The notes beneath the pieces are model-generated. The model was not told the origin of the DNA, searched no databases, and saw nothing but the letters and a program-made list of their open reading frames with translations. DNA of 64,000 nt from Alphaproteobacteria bacterium (GTDB taxonomy: Bacteria; Pseudomonadota; Alphaproteobacteria; Acetobacterales; Acetobacteraceae). This document shows, piece by piece, positions 52,060 through 61,496 of this stretch (the stretch's first letter is position 1; each line of letters starts with the position of its first letter). The stretch spans positions 186,001-250,000 of the forward strand of contig JADZEB010000016.1 of assembly GCA_020850755.1 (NCBI GenBank), read 5' to 3'. A program made the position numbers and the translations under genes.

Positions 52060-52958
52060 CGCTGCTTCGGGTCCAGCACGTCGCGCAAGCCATCGCCGAT
52101 CAGGTTGAAGGCGAGGCTGGCGAGGAAGATCGCGATGCCCGGGATCAGCGGCACCCACCACTGCTCCAGGATGTAGCGGCGCGAGGTGGCGATCATCGTG
52201 CCCCATTCCGGCAGCGGCGGCTGCGCGCCGAGCCCGAGGAAGCCGAGCCCCGCGGCGGTGAGGATGAAGGAGGACATGTCCAGCGTCACGCGCACGATCA
52301 GGCTCGGCACCGCCACGGGGGCGATGTGGCGGAGCACGATGCGCGGGGGCGAGGCGCCGATCATGCGCACGGCGGCGATGAAGTCGGCGTTGCGCACTGT
52401 AAGCGTCTCGGCGCGCGCCAGCCGCGCATAGGGCGGCCAGGCGGTCAGCGCGATGGCGATCACCGCGCTTTCCACCCCGGGCTTGAGCGCGGCGACGAAG
52501 GCCAGCGCCAGCACGAGGCGCGGGAAGGCGAGGAAGATGTCGGTCACGCGCATCAGCAGCCGGTCGAGCATGCCCCCGGCATAGCCTGCGGCGCAGCCGA
52601 CCAGGAGCCCCACCGGCGCCACCAGCACCACCACCGAGACGACCATGCCGAGCGTGATGCGCGCGCCATAGACCAGGCGCGACCAGAGATCGCGGCCGAG
52701 TTCGTCGGTTCCGAACCAGTGTGCGGTCGAAGGCCGGGCAAGCCGGTTGGCGAGGCTCTGCGCGCCCGGATCGTGCGTTGCAAGCCAGGGCGCGAACAGG
52801 GCGATGACCAGCAGCGCAGTGACAACGACCAGCCCGGCCATCGCCAACCCGTTGCGGCGGAAGGCGAGCCAGGCCTGGTAGCGCTGGCCCCAGGCCGCCT
52901 GCGCGCGGGACTGCGGCGCATCGGACAAGAGCCAATCGCGCGAGAACGGCTTGCTCAT
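52056..52958 (-). CDS. ABC transporter permease (OppC/DppC-like)
   Basis: A 300-residue inner-membrane permease with an N-terminal tail and six helices. The domain signature is LANRLARPSTAHWFGTDELGRDL and the EAA loop contains AVRMIGASPPRIVLRHIAP. The ATG overlaps the OppB-like stop and its own stop overlaps the OppD-like start. Confidence 0.93.
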   Translation of the reverse strand: MSKPFSRDWLLSDAPQSRAQAAWGQRYQAWLAFRRNGLAMAGLVVVTALLVIALFAPWLATHDPGAQSLANRLARPSTAHWFGTDELGRDLWSRLVYGARITLGMVVSVVVLVAPVGLLVGCAAGYAGGMLDRLLMRVTDIFLAFPRLVLALAFVAALKPGVESAVIAIALTAWPPYARLARAETLTVRNADFIAAVRMIGASPPRIVLRHIAPVAVPSLIVRVTLDMSSFILTAAGLGFLGLGAQPPLPEWGTMIATSRRYILEQWWVPLIPGIAIFLASLAFNLIGDGLRDVLDPKQR

Positions 52959-54049
52959 CGCGTGCGCGGGTCGAGCAGGCGATAGAGCGCGTCGGCCAGC
53001 AGGTTGAAGCCGACATAGATCAGCCCCACCACCAGCGTCGCGCCGAGCACGGCGTTCATGTCGGCGTTGAGCAGCGAGACGGTGAGGTACTGGCCAAGCC
53101 CGGGCCAGGAGAAGATCGTCTCGGTCAGCACCGCGCCTTCCAACAGCCCGGCATAGGTGAGCGTGATCACCGTCACCAGCGGCACGGCGGTGTTGCGGAA
53201 GGCGTGCTGCCAGATGATTCGCATCTCCGACAGGCCCTTGGCGCGCGCGGCGGTGACGTACTCCGATTGCAGCTCGGCCAGCATGAAGGCGCGCGTCATG
53301 CGCGCGATGTAGGCGAGCGAGAAGGCCGCCAGCACGCCAGCCGGCTGGGCGAGATGGTGAAGCGCATCGCGCAGCGCCGGCCCGTCGCCGGCCAGCGCGG
53401 CATCGATCGTGAGGATGCCGGTGCGCAGCGGCACCGCCTCCTGGAAGAAGATGCCCTGCCGCCCGGGCCCGGGCGCGATGCCGAGCCAGACATAGAACAC
53501 CAGCAGCGAGGCGAGCCCGAGCACGAACACGGGCAGGCTGTGCCCGGCCAGGCAGAAGATGCGCACGCCCTGGTCGAGCCAGCTTCCCTGCCGCACCGCC
53601 GCTACCACGCCGAGCGGCACGCCGATCAGCGCCGCAAGAATGATCGCCGCGGTGGCCAGCTCGAAGGTGGCGGGCAGGAAGCGGACGATGTCCTCGGTCA
53701 CGAGCCGCGTCGTCGCGACCGAGCGGCCGAGATCGCCGCGCAACAGGTCGGCGAGATAGCGCAGGAACTGCTCATAGAGCGGCCGGTCGAGGCCGAGCTC
53801 GATGCGCATGCGCTCGACCACCTCCTGCGGCGCGCGGTCGCCGACGATCGCCAGCACCGGATCGACCGGCATCACGCGCCCGATCAGGAAGGTGACGAGT
53901 ACAAGGCCGAGCAATGTCATAGGAATGCTTGCCGCCGTGGCGGCCAGGGCGCGCAGCCGCGCCAGAAAACGGCGGACGCGCACCCGCCGCGCCTCCGCCC
54001 GGTCGTGCGCCAGCGGCTCGCCCGCCCTGCCGGAAGCTGCCTCGGTCAT
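52955..54049 (-). CDS. ABC transporter permease (OppB/DppB-like)
   Basis: A 364-residue permease from MTEAASGRAGE, with AGGAA before the ATG. After a charged 40-residue tail it has six helices, GRVMPVDPVLAIVGDRAP and the EAA-type loop YVTAARAKGLSEMRIIWQHAFRNTAVPL. It is the first gene of the permease/ATPase operon and is divergent, over about 210 bp, from the matching binding protein. Confidence 0.93.
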   Translation of the reverse strand: MTEAASGRAGEPLAHDRAEARRVRVRRFLARLRALAATAASIPMTLLGLVLVTFLIGRVMPVDPVLAIVGDRAPQEVVERMRIELGLDRPLYEQFLRYLADLLRGDLGRSVATTRLVTEDIVRFLPATFELATAAIILAALIGVPLGVVAAVRQGSWLDQGVRIFCLAGHSLPVFVLGLASLLVFYVWLGIAPGPGRQGIFFQEAVPLRTGILTIDAALAGDGPALRDALHHLAQPAGVLAAFSLAYIARMTRAFMLAELQSEYVTAARAKGLSEMRIIWQHAFRNTAVPLVTVITLTYAGLLEGAVLTETIFSWPGLGQYLTVSLLNADMNAVLGATLVVGLIYVGFNLLADALYRLLDPRTR

Positions 54050-54258
54050 GCCGTTCCTGATGCCGCCGGCCCCGCGCGGGGCCATCGCGAAACTGTGGCA
54101 TGGGGCAAACCGCGCTACAAGCCGCCCCCTCGGTTGCCGGCCCTTGCTTGCCGGACGGCGCGCGGCGTCAGATAGTGGTCGCCTTGCGCGCCGTCCCCGC
54201 GGCCCGCCACCCGGCCGGAGCGCGCCCTCGCGCGGCCCGGCCCCGATGGAGGTTCGCC

Positions 54259-55851
54259 ATGCCCGTCAGCCGCCGCAGCCTGCTCCTCGCCCCGATTGCC
54301 ATGCCCGCCCTGGTCGGCCTTCGCCCCAATGGGGCGCTGGCGCAGACGCCGCGCGACGTGGTGGTGATTGCCCGCCATATCGGCGACATCCTCAGCCTCG
54401 ATCCGGCCGAGGCCTACGAGTTCTCGGGCAACGAGGTCTGCACCAACTGCTATCGCAAGCTGGTGCGCCCCGACGGCGCCTCGATCCGCGGCGACCTGGC
54501 CGAGCGCTGGGAGGTGAGCCCGGATGGCAAGCGCTTCACCTTCCACATGCGCGCAGGACAGGTGTTCACCCGCGGCGGCGCCGTGACCGCCGAGGATGCG
54601 GCCTTCTCGCTGCAACGCGCGGTGATACTCGGCAAGCCGCCGAGCTTCATCCTGACCCAGTTCGGCTTCACCAAGGACAATGTCCGCCAGCTGATCCGCG
54701 CCACCGACCCGCGCACCATGGTGCTGGAGCTGCCCGAAGCGCGCGCCACCACCTTCGTCCTTTACTGTCTCTCGGCCAATGTCGCGAGCATTGTCGAGCG
54801 GGCGCGCGCAATGGCCAACGAGCGCGACGGCGACATGGGCAACCAGTGGCTCAAGACCAACAGCGCCGGCGCCGGCCCCTACCGCCTGGCCGGCTACAAC
54901 GCCAACGAACAGGTGACGATGGTCGCCAACCCGGAATACGGCGCCAACCTGGCCGTGCGGCGCATCCTGATCCGCCATGTGCCCGACCCGTCGGTGCAGT
55001 TCCTGATGCTCCAGCGCGGCGATGCCGACATCGCGCGCGACCTCGATGCCGACCGGCTGCGCGCGCTGCGCACGGACGCCAACTACAACCTGGTCACGGC
55101 GGCCCAGGGCACGCAGATGTACATCGCCATGAACACCTCGGTGCCCGAGCTTGCCAAACCGCAGGTGCACGAGGCGGTGAAGTGGGCGATCGACTATGAC
55201 GGCATCGCGCAAAACGTCACGCCCGGCACCTGGGGTGTGCACCAGGCCTTCCTGCCGGCGGGCATGCCCGGCGCCATCACCGACCGGCCCTATCGGCGCG
55301 ATGTCGCGCGCGCGCGCGCCCTGCTGGCCGAGGCCGGCTATCCGAACGGCTTCGCGATGGAAATGGACCATTACGGCAGCCCGCCCTTCGCCGACGTGGC
55401 GCAGGCAGTGCAGCGCAACCTCTCGGATGTCGGCATCCGCGCCTCGCTGCTTTCGGCCGATCCGCGCCAGGTGCTGACCAAGTCGCGCAACCGCACCACC
55501 AAGATGGTGCTGCTGCGCTGGAGCACGGACTATTTCGATCCCAACTCCAACGCGCAGTACTTCTGCGAGAACGACGACAATTCCGAGAACAACCGCCTGC
55601 GCGTCATGGCCTGGCGCCTGCACTGGATGGACCAGCCGCTGACCCAGGCCGCGCGCCAGGCGCAGCGCGAGAACGACGCGGCGCGACGCACGGCGATCTA
55701 CGAGCAGATGCAGCGCGACTTCCAGCGCCGCGCTCCGGTTGCCTTCATGCTGCAACGCAACGAGATCGCGGCGCTGCGACGCAACGTCACGGGGCTTCAG
55801 CTCGGCCTGATGGCGGACTACACGCGCTACGAGAACCTGCGCAAGAGCTGA
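54259..55851 (+). CDS. ABC transporter substrate-binding protein, family 5
   Basis: A 530-residue SBP_bac_5 receptor from MPVSRRSLLLAPIAMP, with GGAGG 6 nt upstream. The signal peptide with twin Arg ends GALAQT. Family segments are SLDPAEAYEFSGNEV, LAERWEVSPDGKRFTFHMRAGQVFTRGG and GAGPYRLAGYNANEQVTM. It is divergent from the OppBCDF-like operon and is most likely its receptor for peptides or a peptide-like solute. Confidence 0.92.
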   Translation: MPVSRRSLLLAPIAMPALVGLRPNGALAQTPRDVVVIARHIGDILSLDPAEAYEFSGNEVCTNCYRKLVRPDGASIRGDLAERWEVSPDGKRFTFHMRAGQVFTRGGAVTAEDAAFSLQRAVILGKPPSFILTQFGFTKDNVRQLIRATDPRTMVLELPEARATTFVLYCLSANVASIVERARAMANERDGDMGNQWLKTNSAGAGPYRLAGYNANEQVTMVANPEYGANLAVRRILIRHVPDPSVQFLMLQRGDADIARDLDADRLRALRTDANYNLVTAAQGTQMYIAMNTSVPELAKPQVHEAVKWAIDYDGIAQNVTPGTWGVHQAFLPAGMPGAITDRPYRRDVARARALLAEAGYPNGFAMEMDHYGSPPFADVAQAVQRNLSDVGIRASLLSADPRQVLTKSRNRTTKMVLLRWSTDYFDPNSNAQYFCENDDNSENNRLRVMAWRLHWMDQPLTQAARQAQRENDAARRTAIYEQMQRDFQRRAPVAFMLQRNEIAALRRNVTGLQLGLMADYTRYENLRKS

Positions 55852-55923
55852 GGACGAGGCGGAACGGAACGAGCCGCACGGCACACACGGCAACTTCCCA
55901 CTCCGAAACCGTGTCAGAGACGC

Positions 55924-55959
55924 CCGGCTGCATGCGGCGCACCAGCTGCATGCAGCCGG
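55924..55959. terminator. 12-bp inverted repeat after the binding-protein gene
   Basis: Perfect 12-bp arms CCGGCTGCATGC and GCATGCAGCCGG surround a 12-base loop, about 70 bp after the family 5 binding-protein stop. It can form a stable hairpin and probably ends or protects that transcript, although no strong T-run follows. Confidence 0.55.
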
Positions 55960-56065
55960 CTTCGCTTTGCGGTGTCGTGATCGTCGCTCGAGATGCGCGG
56001 GCGCATGGTGCAGCGCGGCACGGCCCCACCCGAGGAGCCCGCCACCACATGACAGCGCCATTATC

Positions 56066-56079
56066 TTGACTGAAGTCAA
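56066..56079. promoter_or_regulatory. TTGACT-GA-AGTCAA palindrome overlapping a promoter
   Basis: A 6+6-bp palindrome whose left arm is also the candidate -35 hexamer. It lies about 120 bp upstream of the small membrane-protein gene. The overlap with the -35 box is a layout used by repressors; the regulator is unknown. Confidence 0.45.
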
Positions 56080-56197
56080 CAACCCGTTGATTATTTTCAG
56101 AATTGTTTTGACTGGCGCCCTATTATCTGTCCTTGATAAGTTGTCCTCCGAACGCATCCAATCCACGCCGCATCGATTTCGTAGTAGGGAGGAATGA

Positions 56198-56563
56198 ATG
56201 CTTGCAACCACGCACGACAATCTGATGTCCCGCTACTGGCACGGAGAGGGCCGGCTGGCGCCGCTCTATTGGGCCTGGGGCGTCGGTGGCAGCATTCTGC
56301 TTTCCGTCGCTGTCGCCGCTCCGCCGCTCGCCGGCATCGCTGGCCCGGAATGGGCCGCGCTGGGCATCGCCGCAGGTGGCATCTACACCCTTTGGATCCT
56401 GGTATCGACCTGGCGGTGTGCCGATAACATCGATCACGCTGTGATCCTCGGCGCGCCGCGCGAGGCCTGGTCCTGGTTGGCCCGCTACCTTACCGTCGCC
56501 TGGGCCATAAACGCTGCCGGCATGTCAGCGATCCTGATGAACTACCTGCTTCGCCCGATCTAG
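56198..56563 (+). CDS. Small integral membrane protein
   Basis: A 121-residue protein with a GGGAGG site 5 nt before the ATG. Three hydrophobic helices are visible (about residues 24-46, 50-70 and 93-117), with cytoplasm-type loops such as STWRCADNIDHAVILGAPREAW. No known domain is recognised. It has its own AT-rich promoter region and is followed by about 290 bp before the FAD oxidoreductase. Function unknown. Confidence 0.65.
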   Translation: MLATTHDNLMSRYWHGEGRLAPLYWAWGVGGSILLSVAVAAPPLAGIAGPEWAALGIAAGGIYTLWILVSTWRCADNIDHAVILGAPREAWSWLARYLTVAWAINAAGMSAILMNYLLRPI

Positions 56564-56853
56564 GGCTGTCGGCTGAAGTGGGGCGCCTGGCGTCGCGCCG
56601 ATGCTGTTGGGGCTGTCACCGGGTGGTCGCCTGTTCTCGCCTCTGGCGCAGCACCGGCGGCGCGGAGAATGTCCACGTCTGCCGCCCGGTGCCACACGCC
56701 GGAAGGGCCGGTGCAGCACAAGCCTGGACTTGGCACCTTCGCCGGAAGCCCGTTCTTGCCTAAGCTTCGGAGTTGATCGATCGCGCACCCTGACCGCCAG
56801 CGACCCGCCGGTGCAGCAGGACCTGCGCACCTCTCCGGCTTGTGGCGGGCGTC

Positions 56854-58149
56854 ATGAATGCGGATCTGTTCGCGGCGGATGCACGGCTCTCCAGCTACTG
56901 GTGGGACGCCACGCCCCGGCCCGACCTGCCGAATGCCGCGCTGCCGGCCAGCGCCGATGTGGTGGTGATCGGCTCGGGATACACGGGGCTGCACGCGGCC
57001 CTGCAAACCGCGCGCGCCGGACGCCATACCCTCGTCCTCGATGCCGAGGATGCGGGCTACGGCTGCAGCACCCGCAATGGCGGGCAGATCGGCACCAGCA
57101 TCAAGCCGAGCTTCGAAGCGCTGGCGGAGCGCCTTGGATCGGCTATCGCCGCCGAGATCATCCGTGAGGGCCGGCGCTCGCTCGCCTGGATCGGCGACTT
57201 CATCCGCGCCGAGCAGCTCGATTGCGACTTCGCGTTCGCGGGGCGCTTCCATGCTGCCCACACCCCGGCCGAGTTCGAGGCGCTGGCACGCCGCATGGCG
57301 AACCAACCGAAGGGACTGGAGATCGAGGCCGAGATCGTGCCGCGCGCCGAGCAGCACACCGAGCTTGGCACCGATGCCTATCATGGTGGCGTGGTCTATA
57401 CGCGCCACGCGACCCTCGATCCCGCCCGCTACCATCACGGCCTGCTCGCGCGCGTCCAGGCGGCCGGGGCCGGGATCCATGCTCATTGCCCGGCAACCGC
57501 GATCGCCGGGGACGGACAGGGCTTCACCGTCGCCACCCCGCGCGGGGCCATACGCGCCCGCGATGTGGTGGTGGCGACCAACGGCTATACCGGGCCGCTC
57601 GCGCCCTGGCTGCAGCGGCGCGTCATACCGATCGGCAGCTACATCATCGCCACCGAGCCGATCGCGCCCGAGCTGATGGCGCGCCTGATGCCGCGCAACC
57701 GCGCGGTCAGCGATACGCGCCGCATCGTCTACTACTACCGCGCCTCGCCCGATCGCCGCCGCATCCTGTTCGGCGGGCGCGTCTCGTTCCGCGAAACCGA
57801 TCCGCGCAACAGCGGCCCGAAGCTCCATGCCGACATGGCGGCGATCTTCCCCGAGCTGGCGAGCCTGCGCATCAGCCATTCCTGGATGGGGTTCGTCGCC
57901 TACACCTTCGACGAACTGATGCATCTTGGCCGGCACGAGGGTATCCACTATGCGATGGGCTATTGCGGCTCGGGCGTCGGAATGGGCAGCTATCTCGGCA
58001 TGCGCATCGGCCAGCAGGTGCTGGGGCTGGCGGAGGGGCGCACGGCCTTCGACAGCCTGCCGTTCCGGACACGGCCCTTCTATACCGGCAATCCCTGGTT
58101 CCTGGCGCCGAGCGTTGCCTATTACCGATGGCGTGACAAACGCGGCTAG
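56854..58149 (+). CDS. FAD-dependent amine/amino-acid oxidase (DAO family, PuuB-like)
   Basis: A 431-residue protein from MNADLFAADARLSSYWWD. The DAO-family features are ADVVVIGSGYTGLHAALQTA (ADP-binding loop), YGCSTRNGGQIGTS, and a C-terminal YCGSGVGMGSYLG block. The SYWWD opening and RNGGQ pattern are typical of gamma-glutamylputrescine oxidase (PuuB) relatives, which oxidise secondary or terminal amines. No other puu genes are near, so the substrate remains open. Confidence 0.87.
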   Translation: MNADLFAADARLSSYWWDATPRPDLPNAALPASADVVVIGSGYTGLHAALQTARAGRHTLVLDAEDAGYGCSTRNGGQIGTSIKPSFEALAERLGSAIAAEIIREGRRSLAWIGDFIRAEQLDCDFAFAGRFHAAHTPAEFEALARRMANQPKGLEIEAEIVPRAEQHTELGTDAYHGGVVYTRHATLDPARYHHGLLARVQAAGAGIHAHCPATAIAGDGQGFTVATPRGAIRARDVVVATNGYTGPLAPWLQRRVIPIGSYIIATEPIAPELMARLMPRNRAVSDTRRIVYYYRASPDRRRILFGGRVSFRETDPRNSGPKLHADMAAIFPELASLRISHSWMGFVAYTFDELMHLGRHEGIHYAMGYCGSGVGMGSYLGMRIGQQVLGLAEGRTAFDSLPFRTRPFYTGNPWFLAPSVAYYRWRDKRG

Positions 58150-58202
58150 ACAGCGCCATCTCGGGAGTTGCCAACCTGTGGGCTGATTCACGTCCAGCAG
58201 GA

Positions 58203-58500
58203 GCCGATGCCACGGCGCGCCTCTGGCTCCGGTCGTTGCCGCACGACCCCGATGTCGGCATTCGCGGGTGGGGATCCACGCTGCCCGAGGCAATTGCGCA
58301 AGGCGCGCTCGCCCTCACGGCCGTCATGTCGACCGCTCCGGCTCTCCCGAAGGCGCTGGCCGAGGTGGCCTGGGAAGCACCCGACAGCGGGCTGTTGTTG
58401 GGGAGAGGCTGAATGCGATCAGCCACGAAATGGCGGCGCGGCCGATTTCCCTCGGCCAACTCGCTAGCGAGGTGCACGGCACACGAACAGCGCGGCACCC
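58203..58500 (+). pseudogene. Archease pseudogene (frameshifted)
   Basis: Remains of archease, the cofactor that helps RtcB turn over. Frame one reads LPHDPDVGIRGWGSTLPEA, IAQGALALTAVM, matching the archease HTADVGI...AFEQAALAL core, and runs into TGA at 58410-58412. The C-terminal part (RLNAISHEMAARPISLGQL, close to the archease LNALxYEMATR segment) continues in another frame from about 58397. The start region is not recognisable and the 3' end runs into the RtcB remnant. This is seen by eye, not by database search. Confidence 0.7.
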
Positions 58501-58502
58501 TC

Positions 58503-59370
58503 TGGGGCAAGACGCTCGGCACTCATTGCGGATACGACCTCGCGATCAGCGGCGTGGCCGCTTTCGAGCCGGATCTCGGGTGCGCGGTATCCGCCGGCGG
58601 CGTTGGCTTCGACACCTCCGGCGGTGTACGGACCTGCTCTACAAACTCACCGCCACCGCCATCCGCCCGGTACCGCGGGGGCTGGCTGGTTCGCTGTCTC
58701 AACACGTACCGGCAGGTGTTGGCAGCACCGCGAGGCTCGCGGGTGGAGCGCGATCGGCAATCGCGCGTGGGTGGGGCGATCTGCGCGACCTCGGCCGCAT
58801 CGAGGAGAACGGAACCATGTCCGGCGCCCGGCCCGATTGCGTCTCGGAACGTGCCAGGATCGGCTAGGCGCGGGAGATGGGCACTCTCGGATCGGGAAAT
58901 CACTCCCTCGAGGTCACGGCGGTGGCGGGAGGATTCGCTCCCACCGTCTCCCACGAGTTCGGGCTCGGACATGGCCGAGTGGTCGTCAGCATTCACTGCG
59001 GAGCGCGCCGCCTCGGCCCTCAGATCGGGTACGAGTTCCTCAAGGCAATGGCCATCGCGGCCTCGAACTACGGCACCACCCCACCCGGCCGCGAGCTTGC
59101 CGCGCCCGATCAGGCCAGAACCTGGCTACGCCATATCGGCGCGTGCTGCGGTGGTTTGCGCACTCGCCAACCGCGAGATCGTGAACCACTTCGCGCGCGA
59201 CGTGTTCGACCACTTCCCTCCCGGCCGCGAGTTCGTGCACTTGTTCGCCGTGCCGCACAATACCTGCAAGGTCGCGCGACGCAGTGCCGTGGGCAGGAGA
59301 GCGAGCGTCTCGTGGTTGGGGAGGGCGCTACGCGTGCCCTGGCACCGGGCGCGCAGTTTCGTGCCCCGTC
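58503..59370 (+). pseudogene. rtcB: RtcB RNA-ligase pseudogene
   Basis: Decayed RtcB (3'-phosphate/5'-OH RNA ligase). Pieces in order: GYDLAISGVAAFEPD and SAGGVGFDTSGGVR (the metal-binding Cys of GFDxxCGVR is Gly); LYKLTATAIRPVPRGLA and QHVPAGVGS; IEENGTMSGARPDCVSERA, then an in-frame TAG at 58865; MGTLGSGNHSLEV and VVVSIHCGARRLGPQIG (two metal His kept); in another frame CALANREIVNHFARDVF and VPHNTCKV; finally GEGATRALAPGAQF. At least three frame changes and one stop, plus loss of the N-terminus and of the C-terminal guanylylated His region, make it nonfunctional. Confidence 0.8.
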
Positions 59371-59431
59371 GCGCGCCTGCGCCTGTTGAACTGCATCAAC
59401 GGCTGACGTGGCGATCGTGCGCCCTGCGCCG

Positions 59432-60070
59432 CTAGCGAACCTGCCCGCTCATGACGCACTGCACATCAAGGGCCGCGAATGACCGCCGGGTCGCTTCCAC
59501 CGACCCCTCCACATCGATGCCTCGGCACGCATCCTCGATCACGACGGCCTTGAATCCGTCGTGCCGCGCATCCTCGGCGGAGTAGCGGACACAGAAATCG
59601 AAGGCAAGGCCAGCAAGGAAGATCCGCGTGAAGTCGCGCTCGCGCAGATAACCCGCAAGTCCGGTGCGCGTCTTGCGGTCGTTCTCGTTGAACGCGGAGT
59701 AGGAATCGATCTCGCGGTGATAGCCCTTGCGTAGAACAAGCTCCGCATGCGGGATGTGGAGATCGGCATGAAACTCGGCCCCGGGCGTGCCCTGCACGCA
59801 ATGATCTGGCCAGAGAATCTGCGGCCCATATGCCAGACCGAGTGTCGTGTATGGGCTTCGGCCAGGGTGCGAGGAGGCGAAGGAGAGATGCCCGCGCGGA
59901 TGCCAGTCCTGGGTCAGGACGACATGATCGAACCGGCGCGCAAGCCGATTGACCAGGGACACGACCTCGTCGCCGCCCGGTACGGCAAGGCCACCGCCGG
60001 GGCAGAAATCGTTCTGGATATCGACCACGAGCAGGATATCGCTGGGACCGGTGGCGATGTGCTCAGCCAT
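59432..60070 (-). CDS. pncA: Nicotinamidase
   Basis: A 212-residue isochorismatase-fold nicotinamidase, converting nicotinamide to nicotinate for NAD salvage. The triad is Asp in VVDIQNDF, Lys in VLRKGYHREIDSYSAF and Cys in AFDFCVRYSA; metal-site DWHPRGHLSFAS and LWPDHCVQGTPGAEF are also typical of PncA. Its start overlaps the end of pncB by 8 bp, giving a compact nicotinamide salvage operon. Confidence 0.94.
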   Translation of the reverse strand: MAEHIATGPSDILLVVDIQNDFCPGGGLAVPGGDEVVSLVNRLARRFDHVVLTQDWHPRGHLSFASSHPGRSPYTTLGLAYGPQILWPDHCVQGTPGAEFHADLHIPHAELVLRKGYHREIDSYSAFNENDRKTRTGLAGYLRERDFTRIFLAGLAFDFCVRYSAEDARHDGFKAVVIEDACRGIDVEGSVEATRRSFAALDVQCVMSGQVR

Positions 60071-61424
60071 GCTTGTTGCTCTCTCCTTCTTCCAGGCGGC
60101 GATCCACCTCTGCTGTCAATCGAACCAGGGCATCGCCGACACGCACTGCATACTCGGTGCGAGGCTGAAGCTGCCGCAATCGCTCCGGCAGGCGCGCGAT
60201 ATCGCGCGCGGCCCGCACCCGGATATCGGCAAGGCTTGTCCTGGGGCCGGTGCGGCGTCCCTCGTGCATCACCTGCTCTATCAGTGGCTCGCCGGGCTGG
60301 TGGTCCGTCTCCACGGAAATGACGTCGCCGCACATGCGCCCGTCCTCGTCGTACTGGCGCCAGACCTGCTTTCGGCCCGGCCATGTGGCCTTGCCGGCGG
60401 AACGTTTGCGCCGCGCGAGGCCGGCATACTCCTGCAGCTTGTAGGCACAGTCGAGCGCCGGCACGTCGGAGGATGTGGTCAGCGCTGTGCCGACGCCGAA
60501 GCCATCGATTGGCGCACCGGCGCCAAGCAGCGCGGCAATCGCATGCTCGTCAAGGCCGCCGCTGGCCAATATCGCCACGTCCTTGAGACCGCCCGCATCG
60601 AGGATGCGGCGCACCTTCTTCGCGAGGTCCGCAAGTTCACCGCTATCAAGGCGCACCCCGCGAATGGCGATGCCAGCCGCCCTCAGTTTGGGTGCCAGCG
60701 CCACCACCTTGTGTGCGCCCGCCTCGGTGTCGTAGGTGTCGATCAGGAGCGTGAGGTTCTTCGGCCGGGACCGCGCGAAGGCTTCGAATGCCGTCGTTTC
60801 GTCGTCATGCGCCTGGACGAATGAATGCGCCATCGTGCCGAATGTCGGAATGCCGTAAAGCCTTTCCGCCAGTATCGTGGCCGTGCCCGCGAACCCAGCG
60901 ATGTAGCTGGCGCGCGCGGCCATCAGTCCTGCCTCCGCGCCATGCGCGCGGCGCAGCCCGAAATCGATCAGCTGCCTGCCCTGCGCGGCCAGCACCATGC
61001 GCGCCGCCTTCGCCGCGATCAGCGACTGGAAATGCAGGATGTTGATCAGCCGCGTTTCCACGAGTTGCGCCTCGGGCAGCGGCGCGATCACGCGCAGGAT
61101 TGGCTCGTTCGGGAAGAACACCGTGCCTTCGGACATCGCGTGGACATGGCCGGTGAAACGAAACGCGGCGAACGCCTCCAGCGCCTTTGCACTGAAGCGG
61201 CCAGTCTCCTGCAGCCAGTCGATCTCCTCGGGCAGGAAGCTTACCTGTTCGAGGTAGTCGAGCGCCTGTTCCAGTCCAGCGGCGATCAGGAAGCCCCGGC
61301 CGGGCGGGAGCTTGCGCACGAAGAACTCGAACACCGCGACCCGGGTCTCACCATGATCCAGATAGGCCTGCATCATATTGAGTTGGTAGAGATCGGTAAG
61401 CAGCGGTGTAACCGGTTCAATCAT
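60063..61424 (-). CDS. pncB: Nicotinate phosphoribosyltransferase
   Basis: A 453-residue protein from MIEPVTPLLTDLYQLNMMQAY (ribosome site weak; an upstream in-frame ATG at 61472 is possible). LTDLYQLNM, FVRKLPPGRGFLIAAG, RRAHGAEAG, and the PRPP region IRGVRLDSGEL with VGTALTTSSD are signature elements of nicotinate phosphoribosyltransferase. It makes nicotinate mononucleotide in the cytoplasm, taking the nicotinate produced by the next gene, pncA. Confidence 0.94.
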   Translation of the reverse strand: MIEPVTPLLTDLYQLNMMQAYLDHGETRVAVFEFFVRKLPPGRGFLIAAGLEQALDYLEQVSFLPEEIDWLQETGRFSAKALEAFAAFRFTGHVHAMSEGTVFFPNEPILRVIAPLPEAQLVETRLINILHFQSLIAAKAARMVLAAQGRQLIDFGLRRAHGAEAGLMAARASYIAGFAGTATILAERLYGIPTFGTMAHSFVQAHDDETTAFEAFARSRPKNLTLLIDTYDTEAGAHKVVALAPKLRAAGIAIRGVRLDSGELADLAKKVRRILDAGGLKDVAILASGGLDEHAIAALLGAGAPIDGFGVGTALTTSSDVPALDCAYKLQEYAGLARRKRSAGKATWPGRKQVWRQYDEDGRMCGDVISVETDHQPGEPLIEQVMHEGRRTGPRTSLADIRVRAARDIARLPERLRQLQPRTEYAVRVGDALVRLTAEVDRRLEEGESNKHG

Positions 61425-61496
61425 TCGATCACCAGACACGAGACGGACACGCAAGCGGACCGGGTGGCCCACTCCAGGCTTGGTCGGTCTGCTCGG

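Larger units (their letters stand above)
55852..56197. other. 346-bp intergenic region with AT-rich promoter patch
   Basis: No gene is seen. It contains a long inverted repeat after the binding-protein stop (annotated) and, at about 56060-56160, an unusually AT-rich patch for this genome. There TTGACT (56066) and GATTAT (56089) stand 17 bp apart as a possible -35/-10 pair reading toward the small membrane protein at 56198, which has a GGGAGGAA ribosome site. Confidence 0.5.

Noticed and set aside
54115-56220. 701-codon minus-strand frame opposite the family 5 binding protein
   Set aside because: Antisense shadow; it also runs through the hairpin and AT-rich promoter region.
56564-56853. Possible small gene between the membrane protein and the FAD oxidase
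   Set aside because: The short frames in either direction lack ribosome sites, domain features or normal composition; nothing supportable was seen in this stretch.
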